The notes under the pieces are model-generated. The model had not been told where the DNA came from, ran no database searches, and was given only the letters and a program-made list of their open reading frames with translations. A stretch of 64,000 nucleotides of DNA from Brumimicrobium ulvae. Its GTDB lineage: Bacteria; Bacteroidota; Bacteroidia; Flavobacteriales_D; Crocinitomicaceae. The position numbers were made by a program, and so were the translations under genes. Shown piece by piece: positions 26,676 to 36,623 of this stretch. Position 1 is the first letter of the stretch. Every line of letters begins with the position of its first letter. The stretch covers positions 186,001 through 250,000 of the forward strand of contig NZ_CANNGT010000001.1 of the NCBI RefSeq assembly GCF_947504225.1, in the 5' to 3' direction.

Positions 26676-27983
26676 ATGGAAGTAGAAAAAGAGATCGGTA
26701 AGATTCGCTTGCCCGAAACAGATTTACCAAGAGTAGTGGTTATTGGCGGTGGATTTGCTGGATTAACATTCGTAAAAAAGCTGAAGAATAAGGCAGTGCA
26801 AGTCGTCATGGTCGATCGCAATAATTTTCATCAGTTTCAACCTTTGCTGTATCAAGTGGCGACTAGCGGTATCGTGCCTGACAGCATCGCGTTTCCATTT
26901 AGAAAGCAATTTAAAAGCTACAAAAATGTGTTTTTCAGAATGGCCAACGTCTTGATTATTGAAACCAATAAGAAACAAGTCATTACTGATATCGGATCCA
27001 TTGATTATGATTATTTGATTGTTGCCACAGGAAGTGATACCAATTTTTTTGGCCTAGACGATGTGCAAGCCAATAGTTTGGGAATGAAAAGTATTCAAGA
27101 AGCCCTAGATATTCGTAGTTTAATTCTACAACGCTTCGAAAAAGCAGTGGTCACCTCAGACGATAATTTACGTGATGCACTGACCAACTTTGCAGTCATC
27201 GGTGGAGGTCCTGCAGGGGTGGAAACCGTTGGTGCTATTGCCGAATTTAAAAAGTACATTCTGCCCAAAGATTATCCAGATCTAGATACTTCCATGATGT
27301 CCATTTACTTGATTGAGTCCAATAACCGATTGCTCAAAGGGATGTCAGATCAATCTTCTGAAAAGTCACTCCGTTATTTAAAAGAACTTGGCGTGAATGT
27401 GCACCTAAATACTCGTGTAACCTCTTATGATGGATTAATAATTGAAACCAAAACAGACAAAGAATTCAGAGCCAAAAGCGTCATTTGGACAGCAGGAGTA
27501 AAGGGGAGCGTACCTGACGGAATAAGTGAACAAAGTTTTGCCGGAGGAAACCGTTTATTGGTCAACCACTATTCAGAAGTCAAAGGATGTACAAATATCT
27601 ATGCGATAGGAGATATTGCCGCAATGATTTCCGACGAATTCCCCTACGGACATCCGATGGTTGCACAAGTCGCTATCCAACAAGGGCGTTTATTGGCCAA
27701 GAACCTATTGTCACAACTCGAAGGCAAGCCCGTCATGAAATTCTCTTACAACGATAAAGGTTCATTGGCAACAATAGGGAAGCGAAAAGCAGTAGCTGAT
27801 ATCGGAAAATTCAAATTCGGAGGATACTTCGCATGGTTGCTTTGGTCAGGTGTTCACCTCATGTCAATTAGTGGCTTCAAAAACAAACTCTTCGTCGGCA
27901 TCAATTGGATGTGGAGCTATTTTACTTACGATAAAGGAAATCGACTCATCATCAGAAGGTACGAAAAAAGGAAGGACAAATAA
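26676..27983 (+). CDS. ndh: type II NADH dehydrogenase (NDH-2)
   Basis: A 435-residue FAD/NAD(P)-binding oxidoreductase with two Rossmann motifs: VVIGGGFAGLTFVKKL (FAD, near residue 21) and FAVIGGGPAGVETVGAI (NADH, near residue 173). It also has IYAIGDIA (FAD ribityl site) and a C-terminal amphipathic, aromatic part (YFAWLLWSGVHLM) that should attach it to the inner membrane. NDH-2 passes electrons from NADH to quinone without pumping protons. Similarity to other DadA-like flavoproteins is weaker. Confidence 0.88.
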   Translation: MEVEKEIGKIRLPETDLPRVVVIGGGFAGLTFVKKLKNKAVQVVMVDRNNFHQFQPLLYQVATSGIVPDSIAFPFRKQFKSYKNVFFRMANVLIIETNKKQVITDIGSIDYDYLIVATGSDTNFFGLDDVQANSLGMKSIQEALDIRSLILQRFEKAVVTSDDNLRDALTNFAVIGGGPAGVETVGAIAEFKKYILPKDYPDLDTSMMSIYLIESNNRLLKGMSDQSSEKSLRYLKELGVNVHLNTRVTSYDGLIIETKTDKEFRAKSVIWTAGVKGSVPDGISEQSFAGGNRLLVNHYSEVKGCTNIYAIGDIAAMISDEFPYGHPMVAQVAIQQGRLLAKNLLSQLEGKPVMKFSYNDKGSLATIGKRKAVADIGKFKFGGYFAWLLWSGVHLMSISGFKNKLFVGINWMWSYFTYDKGNRLIIRRYEKRKDK

Positions 27984-27989
27984 TTTAAT

Positions 27990-28190
27990 TTTTGGGGCCC
28001 TAAATCCGCCTACAGTTGCAAGTGGTCTTCAATTGATCCACCACAGGCTAGAGCACAACAGGAGCTTCCTTTGGTCGCTCTGTTCTACTCAGCTTGTGGG
28101 TACAATTGTTCCACCAGCTTTTCACTTTCGTCGGGGGCGTGAACCAATATTCTTCCAAAAAAAGACTTCTGTAAACAAAGCCAAAGAGCA
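27990..28190. ncRNA. candidate structured RNA between ndh and phoH
   Basis: The 302-bp gap 27984-28285 is richer in GC than its flanks and contains three consecutive imperfect hairpins: 28008-28048 (GCCT/AGGC enclosing GTGGT/ACCAC), 28050-28081 (AGAGC/GCTCT enclosing an almost continuous stem) and 28091-28119 (AGCT/AGCT enclosing GTGG/CCAC-type pairs). A T-rich tract at 28201-28212 could end a plus-strand transcript. It lacks the conserved sequences of tmRNA, RNase P RNA and SRP RNA. An open frame across it exists but seems accidental. Strand and identity are undecided; it could also be a gene remnant. Confidence 0.4.
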
Positions 28191-28223
28191 GTTTTGAAAA
28201 TTTTTCTTTTTCCTCCTGTTCAT

Positions 28224-28257
28224 TTTGTTTCAAACAACAAAAAATACACTAATTTTG
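28224..28257 (+). promoter_or_regulatory. probable phoH promoter
   Basis: TTTG at 28224-28227 and TAATTTTG at 28250-28257 (exact TAnnTTTG) are 22 bp apart. The predicted start of transcription is about 25 nt before the TTG start codon. Confidence 0.5.
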
Positions 28258-28285
28258 GGAGCGTATTAAAATAAAGAAAACAATA

Positions 28286-29221
28286 TTGCAAGAACGTAAA
28301 ATTGAAATTGAGGACATCAACCCTCTGGAGCTCTTAGGAATTAATAATTCTAAGCTAAAGCTGATTAAAAAATACTTCTCAGATTTAAAAATAATTGCGC
28401 GAGGAAATGTGTTGACCGTCTCTGGAGAAGAGGCTGTAGTCGATGTGTTTGAAGAAAAATTGATGCAATTAATTACGCACATTAAAAAATATGGCGGATT
28501 AACAGAAAACAACATCGACAATGTGATGGTGGTTGATCCAGTAGAATTATTGTCGGGCGATGGTTCAGAAATTATCCTCCATGGAGTTGGAGGTAACAAA
28601 ATCAAAGCACGTACCTACAACCAAAGAAAACTGGTTGAAGCTGTCAATACCAAGGATATGGTTTTTGCGGTTGGACCAGCAGGGACAGGGAAAACCTATA
28701 CTGCCGTTGCGTGTGCTGTTCGCGCCTTAAAAAACAAGCAAGTCAGGAGGATTATTCTAACCCGTCCAGCGGTTGAAGCAGGAGAAAGTTTAGGCTTCCT
28801 TCCTGGAGATATGAAAGATAAATTAGATCCATACATGATGCCTTTGTACGATGCGCTTCGCGACATGATTCCACCAGAAAAACTCTTGGATTTTATCGAG
28901 TTAGGAGTCATTGAAATTGCTCCTTTAGCATTTATGCGTGGACGTACCTTAGACAAAGCTTTTGTTATTTTGGATGAAGCTCAAAATACCACTGTTAACC
29001 AAATGAAAATGTTTTTGACCCGGATGGGGATGAACGCCAATTTTGTAGTGACAGGAGATGCTTCTCAAATTGACTTGCCGACCAAACAAAAGTCAGGACT
29101 GATTTTCGCACTTGATCGTTTGGAGAATATTAAAGATATAGGAGTAGTAAGATTAAATAAGAACGACGTAATCCGTCACAACTTGGTGAAGCAGATTATA
29201 GAAGCCTTCGATGAAAAATAA
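28286..29221 (+). CDS. phoH: PhoH family ATPase
   Basis: The 311-residue product has an N-terminal KH-like region and a PhoH ATPase domain with Walker A GPAGTGKT (near residue 134), [16 protein letters not shown], Walker [10 protein letters not shown] and [11 protein letters not shown]. PhoH-like proteins are RNA-associated ATPases/helicase relatives of poorly known role. The start is a TTG at 28286: homologues begin with the same [10 protein letters not shown] segment and no ATG occurs upstream. It is followed by purC after 4 bp. Confidence 0.9.
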   Translation: MQERKIEIEDINPLELLGINNSKLKLIKKYFSDLKIIARGNVLTVSGEEAVVDVFEEKLMQLITHIKKYGGLTENNIDNVMVVDPVELLSGDGSEIILHGVGGNKIKARTYNQRKLVEAVNTKDMVFAVGPAGTGKTYTAVACAVRALKNKQVRRIILTRPAVEAGESLGFLPGDMKDKLDPYMMPLYDALRDMIPPEKLLDFIELGVIEIAPLAFMRGRTLDKAFVILDEAQNTTVNQMKMFLTRMGMNANFVVTGDASQIDLPTKQKSGLIFALDRLENIKDIGVVRLNKNDVIRHNLVKQIIEAFDEK

Positions 29222-29225
29222 GATA

Positions 29226-30170
29226 ATGAAAAGCTTAACGAAAACAGATTTTGAATTTCCGAATCAAAAGGAAGTATACAAAGGAAAAGTAAGAGACGTT
29301 TACTTTATTGGTGATGACTATTTGGTAATGATTGCTTCCGATAGAATTTCGGCTTTCGACCATATTTTACCAGCTGGAATTCCCTACAAAGGGCAGGTTT
29401 TGAATCAAGTTGCAACTCATTTTTTGAAAGCAACAGAAGATATCGTTCCGAACTGGTTAATAGACGTTCCAGATCCCAATGTTGCCATAGGATACCGTTG
29501 TGAGCCTATCCGCATCGAGATGGTTATTCGTGGGTACCTCACAGGTCACGCATGGAGGGAATATAAAGCCGGAAAACGTGTTTTGTGTGGAGTTGAAATG
29601 CCAGAAGGAATGAATGAAAATGATCCATTTCCAACGCCTATTATTACTCCATCAACCAAAGCAGTGGAAGGACATGATGAAGATATTTCTCGTGAAGAAT
29701 TGTTGAAGCAAGGCTATGCAACAGAGGAGATATATGCTCAGTTAGAGGAGTACACCCATAAACTGTATCAGCGTGGAGTTGAAATGGCGAAAGAAAGAGG
29801 GTTAATCCTAGTTGATACCAAATATGAGTTTGGAATGAAAGACGGTAAGATCATGTTGATGGACGAAATCCATACCCCCGATTCTTCACGTTACTTTTAT
29901 TTGGAAGGATACGAAGAAAGACAAGCCAATAAAGAACCACAACGTCAGTTAAGCAAAGAGTTCGTTCGACAATGGTTAATCGAAAACAATTTCCAAGGAT
30001 TAGAAGGTCAAAAAATGCCAGTTATCCCAGAAGATTTCATTCAATTGATTACAGCGCGTTATATCGAGCTTTATGAAAAAATCACAGGAGGAAAATTCGA
30101 AAAAGCAGACACGACTAACATCGAAGAAAGAATTGTTGAAAATACAGTAAAGTCTTTAAGTAGGTTGTAA
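29226..30170 (+). CDS. purC: SAICAR synthase
   Basis: Phosphoribosylaminoimidazole-succinocarboxamide synthase (314 aa from ATG 29226) ligates aspartate to CAIR in purine synthesis. Motifs: [66 protein letters not shown] and [13 protein letters not shown]. The length fits the longer, yeast-like form. The start at 29226 lies 4 bp after phoH; the ORF could begin at 29211 inside phoH, but the extra five residues are not conserved-looking. A terminator lies at 30295-30316. Confidence 0.94.
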   Translation: MKSLTKTDFEFPNQKEVYKGKVRDVYFIGDDYLVMIASDRISAFDHILPAGIPYKGQVLNQVATHFLKATEDIVPNWLIDVPDPNVAIGYRCEPIRIEMVIRGYLTGHAWREYKAGKRVLCGVEMPEGMNENDPFPTPIITPSTKAVEGHDEDISREELLKQGYATEEIYAQLEEYTHKLYQRGVEMAKERGLILVDTKYEFGMKDGKIMLMDEIHTPDSSRYFYLEGYEERQANKEPQRQLSKEFVRQWLIENNFQGLEGQKMPVIPEDFIQLITARYIELYEKITGGKFEKADTTNIEERIVENTVKSLSRL

Positions 30171-30294
30171 ACCTATTTTAAAGATGGTCAATTTTTGAAG
30201 TGGTGTTCGGCCGAATATGGATTTGAGGTCTAGCATCAATTCAAATCACCATTTTGTTGATCGCCCTATCATCCATGGGGTGTGAAATAATCAC

Positions 30295-30316
30295 TCAGGA
30301 TAAACCCTGATTTTTT
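30295..30316 (+). terminator. rho-independent terminator after purC
   Basis: TCAGG, a 6-nt loop, CCTGA and then six T form a short terminator, about 125 nt downstream of the purC stop. Confidence 0.6.
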
Positions 30317-30455
30317 AGTTTTTTTCTTAAGATTTGCGTGAATTTATTCTTTCAATTGTCTATTTTTGAAATAAGTACTGTTAAAACATTCGCTTAAACC
30401 TTAAATCGCAATGATAAAATGATGGCGTTTTAATACAAGTGATAAAATATGAATC

Positions 30456-31235
30456 ATGAAAAATAAAATCATTCTTTTCGCATCTGCATTAATCGTTTCG
30501 CTTTTGTTTACCTCTGCAAAGATGGCTAAAGACGAATACAAAGTCATCAAGGTAATAGGAAAGATTGTCTACAAAACATCGGGGAACCCAATGGGAACAG
30601 GAGATGTTTTTTCAACTGACACGCCCATAAAATTCGTAACAGAAAATGCAAGGGCAGCGGTTATTTCAAATTTAAAAGGACGATTTGTATTGGCGCCACC
30701 TTCAGCAACAAAAAAGACCAATTTGGTTCCTGCAGTCAACAGTATTTCATCACGTTCTGGGGCCATCGTAAATGAGTTGGACTTCAAAAGGCATTTCGAA
30801 GGAGACTACTTAATTTTGAACAGTGTTAAAATTCCAGTGAGTCCACAAAATTTCCCTCAAAACGACAAGAACTTTTTCTTTGTTTCTTATGAATACGAAG
30901 GCGAAAAAATCATGAAGCGTTTACCGGTTGGGGAAGGAAACGTAGTGTTGAACCAAGATGATGTTTTTGTAGTAGACGGAAAGAAAATTCAACCCTTTAC
31001 AACGAAGATGGTACTTTACTATCGCGATTCCAACCAAAAGGAGAATAAATCACTGGCTAGCTTTAGAGCAGTATTCCCAAATCTAGATTTGTTGAGGAAA
31101 GAAGTAGCAGTAATTCTAGACGAATACAAAGACGCTACTCCAGAAATGCAGTACGAACAAGTCAAAGGCTATTTGAACGAATTTTACGGAAAACCATTCG
31201 AGCCAAACCTGAAGGCGTGGATGGAGAAGAATTAA
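30456..31235 (+). CDS. secreted hypothetical protein
   Basis: The 259-residue product has a signal peptide (about 1-21, ending LLFTSAK) and a soluble part. The region YKVIKVIGKIVYKTSGNPMGTGDVF recalls the FecR-type domain found in many Bacteroidota envelope proteins, but the match is only by eye. The C-terminal half is helical. A TAnnTTTG box (30361-30368) lies about 90 bp upstream. Function unknown. It is followed by a 1-kb repeat array. Confidence 0.68.
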   Translation: MKNKIILFASALIVSLLFTSAKMAKDEYKVIKVIGKIVYKTSGNPMGTGDVFSTDTPIKFVTENARAAVISNLKGRFVLAPPSATKKTNLVPAVNSISSRSGAIVNELDFKRHFEGDYLILNSVKIPVSPQNFPQNDKNFFFVSYEYEGEKIMKRLPVGEGNVVLNQDDVFVVDGKKIQPFTTKMVLYYRDSNQKENKSLASFRAVFPNLDLLRKEVAVILDEYKDATPEMQYEQVKGYLNEFYGKPFEPNLKAWMEKN

Positions 31236-31259
31236 AAAACGCTCTTCCCTTCTTTCCAT

Positions 31260-31470
31260 AAGTGCCGAAGGCACGGCATGTTTCTAGCCAAGGACGTAAG
31301 TCTTTGCTTAAGAAATAATGATAAAATCAAAACGAAAATATTCTGCGAAATAGCAGGCTATTTCGCAGAATATTTTCGTTTTGAGGAATCAGGGAGCTAT
31401 TATTATGGGTGGACTAAAGTCCACCCCAATAGTGTGTCATGCTTCTAAAGTTTTCTTTCCCCGATCGTTT
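31260..31470. repeat. family A repeat, copy A1
   Basis: A string of short inverted repeats: GCCGAAGGCACGGC type, GGACGTAAGTCT type, a 54-bp near-perfect palindrome with 26-bp arms (31329-31382) and the 20-bp palindrome GGGTGGACTAAAGTCCACCC (31407-31426). Other copies are at 31801, 36770, 37295 and 37818. It does not encode protein. Confidence 0.85.
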
Positions 31471-31508
31471 TTCAGTATGCCTTATAGGATAACTTTTATG
31501 AATGAATC

Positions 31509-31694
31509 GAGATTTCTCGTCATCCCGTTCCGAGTTTTCGGAACGGGACTCCATCGAAATGACAAACGTCAGTGGGGGCGTGGTGAAAAAAGGAAGAAAA
31601 GCAAGGCTTTTCTTCTTTTTTCATTAACTAGACGATATACATTTGTCATTTCGATCATTTCTAAGATCGAAGATTTTAGAAATGGAGAAATCTA
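31509..31694. repeat. divergent family B repeat, copy B0
   Basis: It has the same architecture as the family B copies at 41-46 kb, but most of its arm sequences differ. The outer arms are 31509-31518 with 31685-31693, the middle arms 31553-31566 with 31642-31655, and the core hairpin 31585-31602 with 31606-31622. Two minor hairpins lie in the left and right halves. Pairing is kept in every stem although the sequence changes, with one bulge or wobble pair in some. Confidence 0.7.
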
Positions 31695-31800
31695 ATAGAA
31701 CCTTTCAGGAATATCCGCTTGGAATTATAATTCTGTTCCTTGTATTTGAATGGCTTAGTATATCACTTGCGAATAATGGATTCCATAGTAGCTAATCAAA

Positions 31801-32116
31801 AAGTGCCGAAGGTACGACATATTTCTAGCCAAGGACGAAGTCCTTGGGTTAAGAAATAAATCAAAAACCAAAACGAAAATATTCTGCGAAATAGCAGGCT
31901 ATTTCGCAGAATATTTTCGTTTTGAGGAATCAGGGAGCTATTATTATGGGTGGACTAAAGTCCACCCCAATAGTGTCTTATGTTTCTAGGATTTTCTAAC
32001 CTACATCTTATACAATTGCGGGCTGAAAGCCCAGCTTATTTCAACTGGATGCATCGCATTCAGTTGAAATGAAAGTTACACCAGCGCACTGAAGGTGCAG
32101 CTCAACTTTGTTAATT
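31801..32116. repeat. family A repeat, copy A2
   Basis: It repeats A1 (palindrome 31870-31923, GGGTGGACT dyad 31948-31967) and continues with three more hairpin modules: GGGCTGAAAGCCC, a TTTCAACTGGATGC dyad with one mismatch, and GCACTGAAGGTGC. The whole gap 31236-32289 contains only repeats and the guaA promoter. Confidence 0.85.
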
Positions 32117-32255
32117 ATGATTCGGTATTCATAGGTTTATTACCCCCTGTAAATTTAATTCACAACGAATAGATAAAGGATCACCCATCACTAAACCTTC
32201 GATTTTCAGCTTTCAAAATCTTCCCAAAACCTTCCTGTATATTAGTAGTGATTCA

Positions 32256-32285
32256 TTTGATAATTGTCAATTATCATTATCTTTG
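32256..32285 (+). promoter_or_regulatory. guaA promoter
   Basis: TTTG (32256-32259), 18 bp, TATCTTTG (32278-32285) is a near-ideal Bacteroidota promoter. The -7 box ends 4 bp before the ATG at 32290, so the message should be leaderless or nearly so. It also rules out the longer ORF that starts at 32248. Confidence 0.7.
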
Positions 32286-32289
32286 CGCA

Positions 32290-33822
32290 ATGCAAGACAT
32301 GATTTTAATTCTGGATTTTGGTTCTCAATATACGCAGCTGATTGCAAGACGCGTGCGAGAACTAAATGTTTATAGTGAAATTCACCCGTGGGATAAGTGC
32401 CCGGAGCTCACAAGTAATATTAAAGGAGTAATCCTATCAGGTAGTCCATTCTCTGTAAGAGATGAAAAGTCTCCAAAGATAGATTTGTCAAAAATCAAAG
32501 GTAAAGTTCCGCTTTTAGGCGTGTGCTTTGGAGCCCAGTATATGGCGCATAACTTTGGTGGTGAAGTTGCAGCTTCAAACACAAGAGAGTATGGTAGAGC
32601 CAACATTGTAGAGTTTGATAAAAGCAATGAATTATTACAAGGTGTGCCACAAAACTCTCAGGTTTGGATGTCACACGGTGATTCGATTAAAACATTGCCA
32701 GATGATTTCGAGGTGATCGCCAGTACAGAGGATGTAAAGAATGCGGCCTTCGCAGTGAAAAATGAAAAAACATACGGAATTCAATTCCACCCTGAAGTGT
32801 ACCATTCAACAGATGGAAGTCAGATGATTTCTAATTTTATCGTGAATATTGCAGGATGTAAACAAGATTGGACACCAGATGCTTTTGTTGAATCAACAGT
32901 TGAAGCTTTGAAAGCACAATTGGGAGACGATAAAGTAATCCTTGGACTTTCAGGAGGAGTAGACTCTTCAGTGGCAGCAACTATCTTGCACCACGCGATA
33001 GGAAAAAACCTACATTGTATTTTCGTGAACAATGGTTTACTGCGTAAAAACGAATACAACGATGTCTTGGAAGGATATAAAGGAATGGGCCTCAATGTAA
33101 AAGGTGTTGATGCTTCTGAACAATTTTATGCCGCATTAAAAGGATTAACAGACCCTGAAGCGAAAAGAAAAGCAATAGGCAAGGTCTTTGTAGATGTGTT
33201 CGACGAAGAATCAAAACTAGTGGAAAACGCAAAATGGCTTGGACAAGGAACAATTTACCCAGACGTAATCGAATCGGTAAGTGTTTCCGGAGGACCATCA
33301 CAAACCATTAAATCGCACCACAATGTTGGAGGATTGCCAGATTATATGAAATTAAAAGTTGTTGAACCGTTAAGATTGCTCTTTAAAGATGAGGTACGCA
33401 GGGTAGGAAAATCCCTGAATATTTCACCGGCTATCTTAGGGCGTCATCCTTTTCCTGGACCTGGTTTAGGAATTCGTATATTGGGAGAAGTTACTCCAGA
33501 GAAAGTTCAAATTCTTCAAGAAGTAGACGCGGTATTCATCAATGAATTGAAAGCAGCAGGACTCTATGACCAAGTTTGGCAAGCAGGAGCGATTTTCTTG
33601 CCCGTGAACACAGTAGGAGTAATGGGTGACGAAAGAACCTATGAAAACGCAGTGGCTTTACGTGCTGTAACTTCAACAGATGGAATGACTGCCGATTGGT
33701 GTCATTTGCCTTACGAAGTTTTAGGTAAAATATCGAATAAAATAATTAATCAGGTGAAAGGAATTAATCGTGTGACCTACGACATCAGTTCTAAACCACC
33801 TGCAACAATAGAATGGGAATGA
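32290..33822 (+). CDS. guaA: GMP synthase (glutamine-hydrolysing)
   Basis: GuaA converts XMP to GMP using glutamine and ATP. From ATG 32290 the protein has 510 residues. The class I amidotransferase domain has the nucleophile in [16 protein letters not shown] and the His-Glu of HPEVYHS. The ATP-pyrophosphatase P-loop is [13 protein letters not shown], and the dimerisation domain ends PPATIEWE. All catalytic residues are visible. It is the first gene of guaA - LysM/binding protein - hemF and overlaps the next gene by 4 or 10 bp. Confidence 0.97.
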   Translation: MQDMILILDFGSQYTQLIARRVRELNVYSEIHPWDKCPELTSNIKGVILSGSPFSVRDEKSPKIDLSKIKGKVPLLGVCFGAQYMAHNFGGEVAASNTREYGRANIVEFDKSNELLQGVPQNSQVWMSHGDSIKTLPDDFEVIASTEDVKNAAFAVKNEKTYGIQFHPEVYHSTDGSQMISNFIVNIAGCKQDWTPDAFVESTVEALKAQLGDDKVILGLSGGVDSSVAATILHHAIGKNLHCIFVNNGLLRKNEYNDVLEGYKGMGLNVKGVDASEQFYAALKGLTDPEAKRKAIGKVFVDVFDEESKLVENAKWLGQGTIYPDVIESVSVSGGPSQTIKSHHNVGGLPDYMKLKVVEPLRLLFKDEVRRVGKSLNISPAILGRHPFPGPGLGIRILGEVTPEKVQILQEVDAVFINELKAAGLYDQVWQAGAIFLPVNTVGVMGDERTYENAVALRAVTSTDGMTADWCHLPYEVLGKISNKIINQVKGINRVTYDISSKPPATIEWE

Positions 33823-35747
33823 GGATTTTAGCTGTTTTAATTTTAGTTTTAACTACGTCATTTGGAATTTTCTCACAAGAAATTGGAGAGGAAACACGAA
33901 ATGGTCAATTGTACAAAGTTCACGCCGTTGAAGCAGGAAATACATTGTATGGATTGCATAAAAAATACAACGTTGCTATTGATGAAATCATCAAAGCTAA
34001 TCCATCAGCAAAAGAGGGATTGCAGATTGGACAAAAACTATACATTCCTTTTAAGGCAGCTGAACCACAAAAACAAGACCTGACCTTTACCTTACACAAG
34101 GTGAAAAGAAAAGAAACCCTTTATGGAATTTCTCGACAGTATGACTGTACGGTTGCAGCGTTAATTGAGTTGAATCCTGGTGTCGAAAATGGACTGAGTA
34201 TAGGAGAAGAAATTAAAATTCCAACAGGAAATAGAGACGCAGATAAAGAAATTCAAACAGAAACGCCACAAGAAGAAGTAGCAGAAACCCAAGAGCCTGT
34301 TGCTGTTTTAGATTCAACTTTAAAAGTTGGGGATACGGTAATCCATATCGACTATCAAGTAGATTTTAGAGACAGTATTGTTGAGTACGAAGTACAGAAA
34401 GGTGAAACGCTATACTCAATTTCTCGTCGATTTATGGTTCCTGTCGAAGAATTAGTGGCACAAAATAGCATTCGAAACAATGCCATTAAACCAGGGCAAA
34501 TTCTGAAGATTACGCTAAAACAAGAACGTATTCAAGAAGTTGAGGTACGTGAAATTGTGAAGCTAGATTCTTCATTGATGAAACGTCCCAACCTGATAGC
34601 GGTAAAAGAGAAGTACAAAATCTTAGTGGCCTTACCCATGAAAATTTCAGATAACCCAAAGGTTCTTTCTGGAATGTACACAGAAGAAACCTCATTGAAC
34701 GGGTTGACCGATCTTTCTGTTGAATTCTTAATGGGGGCGCAAATGGCCATCGATTCTTTAGAGCAATTAGGACTGAACGCTGATATCGAGTTTTATGATA
34801 CCGATGGAAATTTAAACCGCTTTAAAGAATACCTTGGAAGCACTAACAAAAAAAACTTAGATATGATCATCGGGCCTTTCTATCCGAACCTATTGGCTTA
34901 TGCCGCAGAGTGGGGAAAGAGCAATAAAGTGCCTGTGATTGCGGTAACCAAAATCCCAACAAAAACATTAGAAAATAATCCGTATTTACTTTCAATGGTA
35001 CCTTCTGATTTAACATTGATCAGTGGAATGGCAAAGTATTTAGCGAAGCATCACCCTACTGCGAATATCGTTATTGTAGATGGAGAAAATACTGAAGTCA
35101 ACGAACGTATCGCTTATTTTAAAGACGTGTTCAATAAAAGTTTAGCGCCAGGCAAAAGCGCAAGCATCAAAATGTCTGCAATTGGTGATGTTTCAGGAAG
35201 AATTTTAGTAAGAGCAATTGATGCCGACCAAAAGAATTTTGTAATCTGTTTGTCGAATGACGTGCAACAAGTCATGAAGTTTGTAAATACCTTAAATGCC
35301 GCTAAAAACTATACGCCAAAGTATGGTAAAGCTGATATTACAATGGTTGGACTACAGGAGTGGCGAGATATTGATGCCTTAAACACCTATTACAAAAATC
35401 GTTTCGAATTTACATTCGCAGCGACCAATTACTTGAACTACGAAACAGAAAAGACCATTCCATTTATCCATGATTACCGTGCTAGATATGGATCAGATCC
35501 TTCAAAATATGCTTTTCATGGCTATGATGTATTGTTGTCACAAGGGGCTTACCTATTCCTCGGACACCAAAGAAACGAAGGTTTGATGAATCATTTCAGT
35601 ATACAACCTTTAGGGTTTAATCACGGAAGTGAAAACTCAAGCGTATTTATATCTAAACAAAGTGATTTCGAGATTCATTTGTTAGAAATCATTTCAAATA
35701 ACAATCATTTTGAAGTCGAACAAGTTGAGCAAAGAGGAGATAATTAA
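33819..35747 (+). CDS. LysM protein fused to periplasmic-binding domain
   Basis: From ATG 33819 (or 33813) the product has about 642 residues: a signal peptide (ending GIFSQE), then three LysM modules starting near residues 20, 80 and 180 (each with [13 protein letters not shown]-like or [13 protein letters not shown]-like cores), then a type I periplasmic-binding fold from about residue 270 on ([47 protein letters not shown]). LysM holds peptidoglycan; the binding fold resembles branched-chain amino acid receptors. The architecture suggests a cell-wall-tethered sensor or scaffold. It overlaps guaA and hemF and so appears translationally coupled to both. Confidence 0.85.
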   Translation: MRILAVLILVLTTSFGIFSQEIGEETRNGQLYKVHAVEAGNTLYGLHKKYNVAIDEIIKANPSAKEGLQIGQKLYIPFKAAEPQKQDLTFTLHKVKRKETLYGISRQYDCTVAALIELNPGVENGLSIGEEIKIPTGNRDADKEIQTETPQEEVAETQEPVAVLDSTLKVGDTVIHIDYQVDFRDSIVEYEVQKGETLYSISRRFMVPVEELVAQNSIRNNAIKPGQILKITLKQERIQEVEVREIVKLDSSLMKRPNLIAVKEKYKILVALPMKISDNPKVLSGMYTEETSLNGLTDLSVEFLMGAQMAIDSLEQLGLNADIEFYDTDGNLNRFKEYLGSTNKKNLDMIIGPFYPNLLAYAAEWGKSNKVPVIAVTKIPTKTLENNPYLLSMVPSDLTLISGMAKYLAKHHPTANIVIVDGENTEVNERIAYFKDVFNKSLAPGKSASIKMSAIGDVSGRILVRAIDADQKNFVICLSNDVQQVMKFVNTLNAAKNYTPKYGKADITMVGLQEWRDIDALNTYYKNRFEFTFAATNYLNYETEKTIPFIHDYRARYGSDPSKYAFHGYDVLLSQGAYLFLGHQRNEGLMNHFSIQPLGFNHGSENSSVFISKQSDFEIHLLEIISNNNHFEVEQVEQRGDN

Positions 35748-36615
35748 TCGATTAAAGTCTGTTCAAGACTATATTTGTAAGGCCTTAGAAACCCTAGACG
35801 GCAAAGCCAAATTTCATGAAGATCTTTGGGGAAGAGAAGAAGGTGGAGGAGGGAGAACCCGCATTCTTTCTGATGGAGCCATCATTGAAAAAGGTGGAGT
35901 AAACTTCTCTGCTGTACATGGACCTGTTTCAGAAATTATGAACAAGCAACTCGGACTCGATGGAAACGAATTCTTGGCCACTGGAGTATCGATTGTAATT
36001 CACCCAAAAAATCCATTTCATCCCATTATGCACATGAATGTGCGTTACTTTGAAATGGACACTGGAGAATACTGGTTTGGTGGAGGAATTGACATGACGC
36101 CACATTACATCGACTTTGAAATGGCACAACAGTTTCACCAAGACTTAAAGCAAGTGTGCGACCAATATAATCCTGAATTCTATCCGAGATTCAAGGAATG
36201 GGCCGATGAGTACTTCTTTATTCCACATCGCAATGAAACACGTGGAGTAGGAGGGATTTTCTATGACAAAATTACGGAGAAAGATGGTGTGTCTAAAGCA
36301 CAACTTTTAGATTTTGCCATTGACCTTGGAGAGCTTTTCCCAAAAGTATATGCTGACCAAATTAACAAGGACAGAAGTCCTTCGTTTACACAAGGGAATT
36401 TAGATTGGCGTAACCTCCGACGTGGACGTTATGTAGAATTTAACCTTGTTCATGATCGCGGAACAAAGTTCGGTTTGAAAACTGGAGGCAGAATTGAATC
36501 GATCCTCATGAGTCTTCCGAAAGATGCTTCTTGGTTTTATAATTTCCAACCTGAAGTAGGTTCCCCAGAAGAAGCTACGTTAAAAGGATTGGTGAAAGGT
36601 GTAGACTATCTGTAA
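35710..36615 (+). CDS. hemF: oxygen-dependent coproporphyrinogen III oxidase
   Basis: HemF decarboxylates coproporphyrinogen III to protoporphyrinogen IX with O2, in the cytosol. It carries DLWGREEGGGGRTRILSDG, VSIVIHPKNPFHPIMHMNVRY, WFGGGIDMTPHYI, FIPHRNETRGVGGIFYD and the ending NFQPEVGSPE; length about 300, as usual. There is no ATG at the 5' end: candidate starts are TTG 35710 or TTG 35725, both inside the previous gene (a 38-bp or 23-bp overlap). I report the longer. Pathway partner of hemE at 16 kb. Confidence 0.93.
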   Translation: MKSNKLSKEEIINRLKSVQDYICKALETLDGKAKFHEDLWGREEGGGGRTRILSDGAIIEKGGVNFSAVHGPVSEIMNKQLGLDGNEFLATGVSIVIHPKNPFHPIMHMNVRYFEMDTGEYWFGGGIDMTPHYIDFEMAQQFHQDLKQVCDQYNPEFYPRFKEWADEYFFIPHRNETRGVGGIFYDKITEKDGVSKAQLLDFAIDLGELFPKVYADQINKDRSPSFTQGNLDWRNLRRGRYVEFNLVHDRGTKFGLKTGGRIESILMSLPKDASWFYNFQPEVGSPEEATLKGLVKGVDYL

Positions 36616-36623
36616 TTTGCTTT

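Noticed and set aside
27990-28190. tmRNA, RNase P RNA or SRP RNA
   Set aside because: The conserved core sequences of these RNAs are not found on either strand.
27850-28197. Protein-coding frame across the ndh 3' end and the following gap
   Set aside because: It overlaps ndh in another frame and its visible sequence has no domain. The palindromic structure explains the region better.
31381-31695. Open frame of 104 codons across A1 and B0
   Set aside because: It lies wholly in inverted-repeat DNA, has no conserved-looking protein features and no ribosome binding or promoter signal.
32248-32289. Extended N-terminus of GuaA
   Set aside because: The extra 14 codons cover the promoter elements; family members start with the segment at 32290.
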